DNA of 64,000 nt, taken from assembly GCF_037975245.1 (NCBI RefSeq), contig NC_092568.1, positions 26,842,501 through 26,906,500 on the forward strand, in the 5' to 3' direction. Below the pieces are notes generated by a model. It ran no database searches, was not told the DNA's origin, and worked only from the letters and a program-made list of their open reading frames with translations. The translations under genes and the position numbers were made by a program. Below, piece after piece: positions 48,249 through 59,985 of this stretch. Position 1 is the first letter of the stretch. Each line of letters begins with the position of its first letter. This stretch comes from Apostichopus japonicus. Taxonomy: Eukaryota > Echinodermata > Holothuroidea > Aspidochirotida > Stichopodidae.

Positions 48249-49728
48249 TCTGAGCACACAATTACATAATGTATATCATCTTTACAAACATATAGTTCTA
48301 GTATTACAACAAGTAAGAACACATGTTATTCAGTGTAATTCGTTTGATCTACTTGAGTATATTGTTTGTCTGTTCTTGAAAAATAAGCACGGCATAGTTT
48401 GTCTAACAAGTTGGCATTTACAAAACCGACAAATCCATAAATAGCACCAATCTCCACTTAAGCAGAAATATATAGGCCGATAGGCACGATGGCAGTTCAG
48501 TAACACAGCTGGTATACTTATGTCATATGTATAGCTTTTTTCATACATGGTATGATAGGTGTATCCTTCGGCCGTTAAAACGTATCCATGCATAAACAGA
48601 CAAACTAATGTTGGTATATCAAATGAGTTTTCTAACAGCGGGAAGACTAATTCCTGAATATTAGTTCCTGCATTGTATCGAAAGGCTCTCCTCATGTAAT
48701 TGTTAGAGAACCTCTGAGTACGATAAAGCTAGTATTCCCTATAACAGAAGGGGAAAAAAGATAGAAAAACAACTTAAAGTACTTTTTCCTCATTTTTCAA
48801 CTCCTTCGAATTTTCGATATCATTTTGTTATAAACCGTTTCTTTTTGATTAATATTCCCCTAAATATGACATTTCATACTACATGGATTTCATAATCATT
48901 TCCGTAATCACCAAAATGTATTGTTTATGTGGCAAGTATTTCAGGAAGTAATTGAAGGCCATTAAAAATATATAAACCCTCAGGGATTGATATTATGTCA
49001 AGATAGCTGTGATACCAAAACCCATATATCCTAGATTTAATCAACCAAAATATAATCCGTTCTTATCCCTTTCTCTCTCTCGCTACACGCGGTTACATTG
49101 AATAAACGCTTGCATCAAACGTAATTTCATTTTCTTTGTGTTCTTAAAAGTTCAAACAATATTCTTTTACAAAAGAATAAAAGCTAAGTCGTTTCTGGAA
49201 GAGAACAATTAATATTAAACAAAGCAGGAAGGTTTCAAATAGGCTTAAAGATTGTATCTCTATTGTTAGACTTTTATTTCTTGGTATGTATTTCCGATGT
49301 ATCTTATCCTTCCTTCTAATGAGAGGTAACTGAAGCTTATATCAAATGACCTAATTTATGACTTCCATGTCTGAGCTCTCGATATTGACAACAACTTTAA
49401 CTATATTGATTAGAACCAATTCATAATTAAGGATTTCCACTGTATGAGCTCTGCATCTTCAAAGCAATACATATTGATTAGTACCAATCGATAATTAATG
49501 ACTTTACACGGATATCATTAATTAAGTACATGTGAATAAGACCAACAGCTTCTTCCACCACTCCCTTCTATTTGGAACAAAGGAGAAAGGAAGCGTCCAA
49601 GGTGAAGAGGTCGAAATAATCTTTGAGCATCCACGTTTACATACAAGAGCCTTATTGTATGTATATTATATGATGTTTGTATATTAATGTATAGCTGCAT
49701 CTAGAATTTAATTGGCATCAGTCTGGTG

Positions 49729-49732
<4 letters not shown>

Positions 49733-49761
<29 letters not shown>
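49733..49761. repeat. (AT)n microsatellite
   Basis: A pure TA array of about 29 bp. Confidence 0.95.
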
Positions 49762-49763
<2 letters not shown>

Positions 49764-49904
49764 CATATAAGTCAACATAGTTCACTCCAACAATTAGGGC
49801 TGAATCGAAAAAGAAGAAAAAACAAACCCAGAATACATTGTATTATCTATATAGACATTGTCAACCTAGCTTTGCCAATATAGGTATACATACATACATA
49901 CATA

Positions 49905-49994
49905 CATATTTACATACTCATAATTTTGTATTGATCTAAATACTCTGAACATATTTACATACTCATAATTTTGTATTGATCTAAATACTCTGAA
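49905..49994. repeat. 45-bp perfect tandem duplication
   Basis: CATATTTACATACTCATAAT... at 49905 is repeated without visible change at 49950. It directly follows a short CATA array. Confidence 0.95.
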
Positions 49995-51822
49995 CCAATA
50001 TAGCCTAAAAACAAAATGTAGGAAGTTATAACAGATTCTAGTAGTTACACGAAAATATTGGTCTCGATCATATTCCCATACCGTACTTGTTAAGGTCCTT
50101 TACTTTTACATATATGCATTAGACTATACTATTGTAATTTTCAACAATACGCTATTCGCTGATTTCGACAACCGTTTGCAAGTTGTAAAAGCGATAAAAT
50201 GCATACAATGTTGCTTGGAAGTTTCGACTTTCGAGGTCAGCTTTATTCAACAAATTTTTCTCCTTTCTCTATGTCAATATCTAAATAAACCCAGGTATGC
50301 GTTACTAATACATTACGAGACTGTACAGTTATTCTGAACTGACACGTATATATAGTCAATAGGTAACAGGGAAATAGATTCCTTTAATATTTCGAAAGTA
50401 TAGGTTTATTTAACCTAATTGTTACGTAGGTAATGCAGACGCGGTATTTGGTGTATGTTTACAATATGAATGTGCCCTTAACATTTGTACCACCCTGTTC
50501 CATTGATTGTGTTAATTGGCTCAACCGCAGCAGTATTCACAACACATATCTATCAATCACTTATTCCGAGGAATTCAAAATGGTTTACCTTTACAAGCAA
50601 TGAACTAATTTCCCCGCTGTTAAGCAGGTTCGATTACTAGTATCATAACCTGCACTCTTTAAATATATCGACATTATGAGATGTGCCCGGTTCGGACGTG
50701 ACCATTTTGAAGTTATGTGGATAATAAACGAACGCCTTTTTACCAGATAAGGGTATTTACTTGTTGAAGGTTGAACGAGGAGATGAAAGGTGCGAGTACA
50801 GAAGGGGAGGGAGGGGTGGGGGACGGAAACAGGAGCTCCCGCAAAATTGCAGAAATAACTTTGCCGGTTTATTGATATTACTCGTCGGTATATTCGTGAT
50901 TACACCACCCTCGGTGAGGGAGGGAGGGAGGGAGGGAAGGGAGGAGTATCATTTTGGCAGGTAATTTATTACTTATCCGGCGATGAATGATAATTGGGTA
51001 ACTTTGAGGACCTTTCTCGATCTGTTAATATAGTTATAGCATGTACATTAATAACCAAGTGTACGTTGGTTCGTCCACGTGCTGGACATATGCCCATCTG
51101 GCAGCTATTTGTTATAATGTGAATAATATACTTGAATTTATGGAATGTTGTGAAGATGTACAGTTGTCTACACTCGAGTCGTTTTTGGAAGAAGCGGGAT
51201 ATATCCTACCGTATGTATCGTTTTTCAACTTGTTAAGTTATAGAAGTTATTGGAAAACGCTAAAATGTTGCTTTTAATGCTTTACATATACTCGTGACTT
51301 GTGTTGCTCCACTCTGCACCTTATCACAGATGTCCAAGACCCCACATATACCCAGTATTGTTCAAATGCCCCCCGTTCCCTACGCAACAAACTTTTGAAT
51401 AACATTACCCATCATGCATCCTTGAACAAGGCAGTATTAAAGAAGAGAACGCAGTGGAAGACGATGCGACTAAAGTTTCAGGCTCTCACACATTTTTCGG
51501 CTTTCTCACAATTTCCCAAAACATACACAGTCCGCGCATCAGTCCATAAGTCAGATATCTATCTATAAGCCTATGCCCGTTGGGATCTCCCATAATCGAC
51601 GATCACATGCCACACCCCCTCCCACCCCCTCCCCCATCTCGGTTATTCTTCTTGGCGAAATTTAACCCTGCTGTTGTGTTTTGGGGACACATCAAGGATC
51701 AGGTGCCCGGTGCTTTCGAATTACATATTGTATTTTTCGAACTACGTCACAAAGGTTTATTGCACAATTTTCATAATTTTATGTATAAATTTGATCTAAA
51801 GAAGTTTTTACGATATACTTAC

Positions 51823-52857
51823 TAGTGTTTACACGGTTCCAAAAATCGGGAACCGGGTACCCGAGGGCCGTTACCCGTCGGGTATCCGGGTACCCGGAAA
51901 AAATTTGTTTACACTCGTGTATCACGATTTTCAAGAAATTACATATTGGATGCTGTAATAAATGCATTATATTCTCTACTGACAATGTTTTCATGTTCAA
52001 ATACGTAGGTGAAAGATAAGGTATAAAACCTCCCTCAATAATTTTTATTTGCTTCTGTTTCTTTCATTAACTTGTTAATAAATAAATTATTAAATTATAA
52101 TTAGCATTACTACTAACATCGCACTGCCGCCGCTGCTTATGCTAGCTCGTGCACATCTATTGGATCAAACCATATAAATATCCAATTTAGCTCTTAAACA
52201 GTTTTTAATACTTCTACTATCTATTATGCAGGCCCAGGGTTCGCATTAGCCGCGAGATTGCGCGATTCGCGCAATTTGATCGCATTTGGAATAAACGATT
52301 AGTAAAAAGCCACTTGCGATTACTATTTTTTAGTTATCCCGTCTATAATCCATAAACATCGCGTAAAATTCCTTGTCAGCCTTTCTTTCTTTGAAATAAA
52401 CGAATGAATAAATAATAATTTCTTCCACATGGTAGCCTAACACCACACTAAGTCAATGAGAAATCTAGCTAAGCCTAACCATCTGTTTATTTGCTGGAGT
52501 TGTTACGCAGTTATAAGACATCCATGGAATACTTTCGTTATTGCTGTTACGTTCGACCACATGGTTGCCTAACACCACACTAAGTCAATGGGGGTAGTCT
52601 AGCCTAGCCATCTGTTTATTAGCTGAAATTGTGACGCAGTTATAAGATATCTATGGAAAGCTTTCGTTATTGCTGTTATCTTCGACCACATTGTAGCCTA
52701 ACACCACACTAAGTCAATGGGAAATCTGCCTAACCGTCGGTTTGCCATTTTTTTTTTTTAAATCACACTTTGCTTAGGATTCGGGTAATAACTTAGGAAC
52801 CGGGTAGTATCACGTCGGGCGGGTACCCGGGTACCCGGATAACCCGTGCAAACACTA
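51823..52857. mobile_element. Non-autonomous hAT-type element, 1035 bp
   Basis: The left end TAGTGTTTACACGG (51823) pairs with the right end CCGTGCAAACACTA (52844-52857) with one mismatch. An exact 8-bp duplication, ATACTTAC, flanks it at 51815-51822 and 52858-52865. TAGTGTTTGCACGG-like ends and the 8-bp duplication fit hAT. Subterminal GGGTACCCGGGTACCC-type palindromes occur near both ends. No transposase ORF is present. About 130-bp units are tandemly repeated inside. Confidence 0.94.
52428..52740. repeat. Triplicated unit of about 130 bp inside the hAT element
   Basis: GCCTAACACCACACTAAGTC recurs near 52434, 52566 and 52695. Each is followed by AATG and a similar stretch with GTTATAAGA and TTCGTTATTGCTGTTA. 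Confidence 0.9.
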
Positions 52858-52865
52858 ATACTTAC

Positions 52866-54390
52866 CTCATTTAGTTCATTACTATTTTTATTTTTTTAAT
52901 TAAATGCTTCCAGTTTGTATTTTTCTTTCACGTAGAACACCTTGAAGAAACGGAAACGTCCTTCATCTCCGGCCGTTTCTTACACTACCATAATGTGTTT
53001 TCTCATAGACATTTTTGCCCAAAATATTTATTTTTAATTTGTGACCTATTCTTTGTGGTTGGTTGATATATCAAGAAGAAATTAACTGAAACCAATATTA
53101 TTTTATCATCGTGTGGACACAAACGTACCACATCATCAAATCTACTATGAAGCTGCCACACGCCTCCACCTGTTTTGATTTTTAAGTCGCCGTTGTTTAA
53201 ATCTCCATTTTGTTATTTCCCAAGTCCAATCTGTCGTCAGATAACTTTCCTTGCCCCTGGGGGTGTTTCTTTCACATTTGTATACCTCAGCTATGGAATT
53301 ACTAAAATATGTCTGCATATACATCTGGTAAACCTCATCACACCTGAGAGATGCAGGGGAAAAGAATGTCAGGAAACTTTACCCGAAGGCCACTTGTTCT
53401 ATCACAGCAACTTTCACGCATATTGTTACAATCACAAAGACTAAAAAAAAATGAGAGTATTTGTGCACCCTCTGAGATGTGGTTTTGATCCCCCGCTGAA
53501 AGGAAAACTTGCCGGTAAATTTAATTTACTTGTGAAGTGAAATTATCTCGGAAATTATGTCCAATTATATCAGCAAGGATAAAATTGATTTGAGTTCGGC
53601 GTGTCTTTGAACGAAAATCTACTCGCTCACTTTCTGTGCTGAAGTAACGTACTCCGTAAGAAAATGGTATGAGATATGAACCACCAACGGTCGCAGGCTT
53701 CTTCTCAGTTAGGTATCTTCGATGTTACTCTTTTCCCCGCTATGGGAAGTTTACAAGGAGTTGCTTTGATTAATTAAAGTGTTTTTCATTTGTCTTTGGT
53801 TTCATTCTGTCATTTAATTGTTGGCGATCGACTCTTTCATGTCCCCCACCTCCACGTGCCAACTAATTATGCCCAGGGGGTGTAGGATGAGGGTTGCAGT
53901 GGGGAGGGGATGGGCGGGAAGTGGTTGGTCCCCACTTGTTTTAGTAGAGTACCATAATCAATTTCCGTACCCTACTTTTGCGGTCTGGATCCCTTAATGT
54001 TGGTTCATGAAAGAACTTTCCCCTTCCCCTGCTCCCTGAAATGTTTCAATGTAACCACCCCCCCCCCCCACACACACACACAAACACGCGCCCGAACACT
54101 GATCTTTGCTTTTTTTTTAATATGTATTAAGAGAGCCTTAACTCTTGATCATCTGTACTTTGCTTCCCCAACTCCCGCCCCCCCACCCCTCGCCACCCCA
54201 CCTTGTGAAACCGTTCGGCGTCCATCATCGCTCATGCAAACCCAAGTAGTACAGCCCAGTCATATCTCTTCGCTATATTCTATTCAATCTCAAAAGTGGT
54301 ACGGGTCCCAGCCTAATCTAGTATATATGTCCACAGTCCTCTTGTATTCCAGCTTCGTGAACAATGGATTGTGTGCTTGGCAAAAGGAAT
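52866..54390. other. Noncoding, no gene recognised
   Basis: C runs near 54059 and 54178 and a short CA array are present. No coding signal. Confidence 0.55.
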
Positions 54391-54396
54391 GTGCTG

Positions 54397-54451
54397 ATTG
54401 GCTAAGGAATACAACTTTTCTCATTGGTTGAAGTATGCTGTTGTACACGTG
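54397..54451 (+). promoter_or_regulatory. Possible promoter: two inverted CCAAT boxes and an E-box
   Basis: ATTGG occurs at 54397-54401 and 54423-54427, and CACGTG at 54446-54451, within 55 bp. A GTGAGC donor-like site lies downstream near 54653. This could be the start of the plus-strand gene whose signal-peptide exon is 5.4 kb on. It rests only on motif clustering. Confidence 0.3.
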
Positions 54452-57400
54452 ATCAGAATTCAACATTAACAATAACCATGGTAACTGTCCTAAGGATCGT
54501 CTGCCCGAAACGTAACTTTATAAAACTTCCTAGCTCGCCACTGACATCGTGAATGTCATATAGTAATGTGTGAAAGAGAAGTAGTCGTTCAGCTTAAAAA
54601 ACGACAACAACAGTGAGAAAAATAATACCAGGGAAGCTCGTTTTACGTTACTGAGTGAGCCAAGGTTAATTATCCGTAACGAAGATATGAATCCATAGCA
54701 GGTTGTTTGTTGGGCCTTGAGTAGCCAAACGTTAGGCCTACCTAGGCCTAAGCTATAGCCTTTCGTCAGATTTAAATTTGGAAGAATTAAACACTAACAG
54801 TAACATTAGGCCTAAACTCAAGATTTTGGTAGGATTGATATAAGACTCGTATTAAAAATATACCAGATTTGTGACTATCCATACATCGTTCCTACAGTGT
54901 GCACCACTGAGGTTCAACCATGCCATGGCAGTTATAATTTCATGTACTAAAGTTAGACTCTGGCTAGTAACAAGTAACATTAACGTTACACTTGCCCTTA
55001 CTATTACAGTTGGCCCACTGTTTGAGCTAGGCTAAACTTAGTCAGATACTTAACATTACAGTAACTGCTATGCCTTCTGGATTCAAATTTAAATGCGTGA
55101 AATGATAAACAGCATGATCAAAGAGAAAAGGAAACAAACATACCACATCAGTCTGTGACAATATAACTAAAGAAAACCACCAATGTAAGGAGGGACAAAA
55201 TACTTAGATCCTGTATATTCTGAAGTTCTTGAACACATATAGGTGGGTGGGGGGGGGGGATGGGGAGCAATGACACAGTAGTCTGAATAGGGGCATGACC
55301 CCCTCCCTGTGCTCTAGGAAACAGGACGATCAATTCTGTCTTATGTTAGGTCTCAGACACTTTAGGGCACCATGCAAATCATGGATGTACTATGATGCAA
55401 GGCCTGCTTTAGAGATAACACGCTACTCATCAATTTTACCGCCCAAAAAAAATTAGTGAAACCATTCATCATGATCCTTTTAGCTGACTGGTTTAGACAT
55501 TAGTAAATGAGAAGCATGTGTTGGTGCAGTAAAAAATTTATCAGTTTTGTCTTGCCATGTTAATTGAGCCACAAGTCAATAGACTCATAGCCAAAGTCTG
55601 ATTCCCGAACACATTATGCATACTATAAACATGTAATTCTGAAGCTGCTCAAATCTTCTGGCAGTCTAGAATAAACTTGACTTATCTAATCATTATCATA
55701 AAGGCAAAACCAACTATACTGACAGTCTGAAGTTATGTGTGCAGTTAATGCAGTTTGATCCAACCCAGCAAAAGTTTAAGGCAGATATTGTAGTTATCCC
55801 CATCAAGAGTAAGCACAAGGAATATTTTTGAAGTTAAGGCTCAGTAAGCTTATCAGTTTTGCTCTATTTTGCAACTTTTGGTTTCATACATTTCATCTTT
55901 CTTGGGGTCTGTGATGGAACGGTATTCTTTCTCTTTAAAAAGTTAGTTTAGTGTTACTATTTGGGGAAAAATTTAAAGGAATGACTGATGCCAGCCATCA
56001 AAGCCGGAATTGTGACTGATTGGAGTTGCAACTTCACTGTTATTGTAGACAAGGACGCCAACTAACATTTGAGGTGGTTTATGCTGCAAAATTATGCAGC
56101 AGTAAGGAATAGTGCAGTACTAGAGAAAATGCTTTCCACACAAGACTATACAGTGGTCAACTGCCCAAATTGTGTGGTGATATAGGCCATCCACATTTCC
56201 TCATATCCATGAAAAAACTACTGTGTATGTTTTCCTCTTCAATGGTATCATTTTAATCAATTGTAAAGATTGCTTAACTCTTTTTTTTTCCAAATGAAAC
56301 AGTAAATTCTTTAGCCCTGTTAAAGAATTAACCTGTCACAAAATACAAAATGTTTTATAGTAACATGGGGGATGCATACCACTGTGTTTTCACCAGAAGA
56401 TGTCCATGGTGGGCCATTTGTATCAGACCACAGGGAATTGACATCATATTATAACGTCATTTAAATGGTTTATATCTACCAAGTTAAATCCATATTTCTA
56501 CTGCAATTGACTTATGCTTGTGTAAATTGCAAAGTTTTGGATTCGTTTGGAAACGTATCTGACAGGATCTTAAATAAAAAATTTGTCTAAGTAAAATCCA
56601 TCTTTATCAGATTTTCCCCAGAGAAGTCATTCCTGATACTAACAATTTTTAGGTGTATCACTATCATTAACTGTTGTAAGACAATCATTTGATTTATCCA
56701 TTCATAAAGACTAATTTTCCTAAAGATTGTGCCTTACTGATCTATCATTCTTATTTACAGATCAACTTAACTGTAGTCTTAGGGAATGATAGGTTAATGA
56801 TTTGATACAGGTGTCTGAAGTCCAAATGATAGATATCATGTGTTGTCAAATCTAAGTTGATAATAGAATGACTAACTTAAAGCTGTTTGTGCAATTGAAC
56901 AGCACTGCTTTTCAAAGGTGGTCAATTTAAGGAGAATGATAGTTGTTCAAAGCGTTCAAATTTGGTCCTACTTTGGAAGACTATAAGATTGTTATTTAAG
57001 TCTGAATGGTATTAGATCACAGGGGATAATATCATGTATGCTATGAAAAGTGTCGAACTTGCTGTACAATTATAAAGGTTGCAACAACAAAGAAGAATTG
57101 CAGTTTTGTTTGTACACAGAAGCCATAGTATTTTATGACAGAAAATTTTAAGTCGAGATAAATTTTTATACACAAACTTTTACACAGTATCAAGTGTCAA
57201 ATACCTTATATTCTTTAAATTAATTTTTAATTTTATGTAAATGGTAAGGGTGATTATTCATAACAGAAAAGCGTTTGGTACTTCAATAAGGAATATCACT
57301 CTAGATAGTAGATGCCAACCTCTGTAACTGGGATCATGACCATATTGTAGTCACTATGGTATTCATTTGACTATAGATCAACACAAACATCAGAAGAAGA

Positions 57401-59906
57401 AGTGCTGCACATGATTTAAAATAAATTGTATTATGATGACACATCATTTTAATACATAAACGACATGAATTTTGTAAAAGTAATCTGCAGAAGAGGTAAG
57501 ACGTGATTTTAAACTATTCTCTGGAAAAGGATGACATGGGATTTTATCACAGTCCTCAGAAAATAAATTATGCCGCATTATCATTTAAAAAAATCTAGGA
57601 TGAGAAAATAGATTGGCATTCAAATTGTAAAAATCATTGTTTTACATTCATGTCTTTTAAAGTTTTGTGTTTAATTTTCGACAATATTGGCATGACATAA
57701 TCGGTCATTGAATTTAACTGATTAAAAGGCACTTGAATACTAGCTTGTTCATTTTATTTCCATGAAGATGTAACAGGGTCATGTCATTAGACATAAAGAA
57801 AGATTGTCACTAGCATCATGTAATTTGTGGGATGTGAAAACATATTACATATTGTTTTGTATTAATTTATGAGGTTATAACTTGTGCATTTGGAGCAACC
57901 TTGGAAATTGCTGTATCCACATATCCGTCTTTTTAGTTAAATTGAAATGTTTCCAATGATGTGTAGATATGATTACATGGTTGGCCATGCATGAAGAAAA
58001 AACCACAGATTGGCACCAGCAGTCATAGATACAAGATTTCTGCAAATGAAACCATGGTTAAGGTACTTTATACATTACACAAATATATATGAGTTTGACT
58101 GCCTTAGATACATTCCTGATACACTAGCATTGGTTTGAAGGATTTGCACTGACACAGTTATGATTCATCCTCAAACACTTGACTGGGTCAAACATGATTG
58201 TGTTATGATAACTGGGATTGTACAACATATTGGCCCTGCTATTTATGTATACACTTGTTACATCAGCAGTAAATGACATTTCAATGGAGACACATTGTCA
58301 TATGTTGACAGATTTATTATATTGGTAGGGCATGATGATCCTACCATAAGAATGTTATTTGGAAGTTTAATTACTAGGGTAGCTTGGGTATTAAATGTGG
58401 CTTCAGAAATAAAAACCCTCAGTAACATAGATATTACTGTGGTTCACTGGCAGCTAGTAATAACTAGGTAGTAGTCAGTTAAAGGAGAAGGCTCTTAGTT
58501 TACAAACAAGCTTGTGTGCACAGTACATTGAGAGAAGCTGGTCAACATATGTATAGTCTGTTTACAGCATGCACTCAGTACAAATCTATTGCATGGTTAG
58601 TGCTTACATGGCTCTTGCAGAAAACTTTCCAACTTTATCTGAGCAAGTTGCATATCACTTTCTCGGAATGTCCTTTGTCCCACCAATGATTGCTCCAGCT
58701 CTACTGGAGGTCATGGGTAAAGGCCACTTTTTAGCCTAATAAAAATTTCTGAAAGTTGTAAAGAGCATATTCCCTGGGTTTCTAGACCAATTTACCAATA
58801 ATTATGTGCACAGCCCAGAACCTTCCACTAGGACTAATCCACGGCCCACAACACCTTCACTGCCCAGAATCGATAATCAGAATGCATGAGAACTAGCAAT
58901 TGGGCTATGAATGATGTCAGCATGCTATGAAAGCTGTCAAGAGGTCTGTTGGAGTCCTGTTACCCAAAGATAATTGTTTGCAACCCACCTTTGGATGGCT
59001 TCCCATACTGTGCAAACTTTTGTTGTAGACATTGAGGCGTGTTAGATTTATAAGACAGCTAAATGCTATCGGGATGGGGGGGCAGGGTGGGGGAGGAGGG
59101 GAATGTGGTATTAACATAAGAATGGTTGTCAAAGGTGGGTGGGGAGGGGAGGGGAGGGGGATGAAGTGATAACTAAGAATGGTTGTAGAAGGTAAAGCAG
59201 CGAGAGGCAATTAGGTAGCAATTAGTGCAAAGTTGGCCATTATTGTATTTGACAACTTTACACTTTAAAAGTTAAGTTGAAAATATATTAATGTGTAAAA
59301 TAGGTTTATTTTCTGTGTTCACCCACTTTGCTATATTTCTATTGTTCATCAGTGTTGAGTGTGCAATCTTATGTGATTCTTGAGAATGTTTGGCATATTC
59401 AAAGCACAGGAGGCTTCTGGCACTTCCTTTTATCCTGCACACCCTTAACCGTATTAATTTCACATCAATTGACTTTCATAGGATCTCGTCTAAGGTTCAT
59501 AATTTCAAGACTATTTTGCTTTAGTTTTAGGCCTACTCTAGCAACCTAGTACCTACACAATTTATCCAAAATCCCAAGCACATTTGTCCATGTTTAATGT
59601 TAATTCTAACTTCCAAGTACATTTGTTCCTGTTTGAGGTTAGTCCCAATGTTGACATGTTTACTCCTAAACTTCGTCCATGTTTTAGGTCAGTCCTGCCA
59701 CCCAAGTATACATTCCCTATGTTTGTGTTCAAAGACACGTAACATTTAGTATTTACTAGAGTCTTATAGAAAGTATCTTAACTACAAATATGAAAGTGGG
59801 GAGAATCGATTCTGACAAAGCTTTGAATACGTGAATTTGCTGACAATAGATAACCAGAATGTGTATTTCATCATAATTTAATTACTTCTTTTTGGTTACC
59901 TTTCAG
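54452..59906. other. Possible first intron of the right-edge gene
   Basis: Low-complexity AT-rich sequence with no recognised exon. G-rich pieces occur near 55245 and 59075-59160. Confidence 0.4.
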
Positions 59907-59907
59907 G

Positions 59908-59985
59908 ATGAGGCTGCTAGCAATTCCATTGGTACCCATCCTTTTGCTCCATTGTGTGCTAATCTTCACTGCAGCTGATACTGAG
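59908..59985 (+). CDS. Signal-peptide exon of a secreted or membrane protein (partial gene)
   Basis: A TTACCTTTCAG acceptor precedes GATG, and an ATG at 59908 opens 26 codons, MRLLAIPLVPILLLHCVLIF followed by TAADTE, ending at a consensus donor GAG|GTAAGT in phase 0. The peptide is a typical signal sequence: a positive residue at position 2, a long hydrophobic core, and a likely cleavage after TAA. The rest of the protein is not identified, so neither family nor function can be given. The gene continues to the right and probably past the window edge. The acceptor implies at least one upstream noncoding exon. Confidence 0.72.

Larger units (their letters stand above)
46236..51814. other. Noncoding stretch with simple repeats
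   Basis: Apart from the G-rich array, the TA array, the 45-bp duplication and the weak exon candidate at 48 kb, I see no gene. A GGGAGGGAGGGA tract lies near 50917-50945. Confidence 0.5.
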
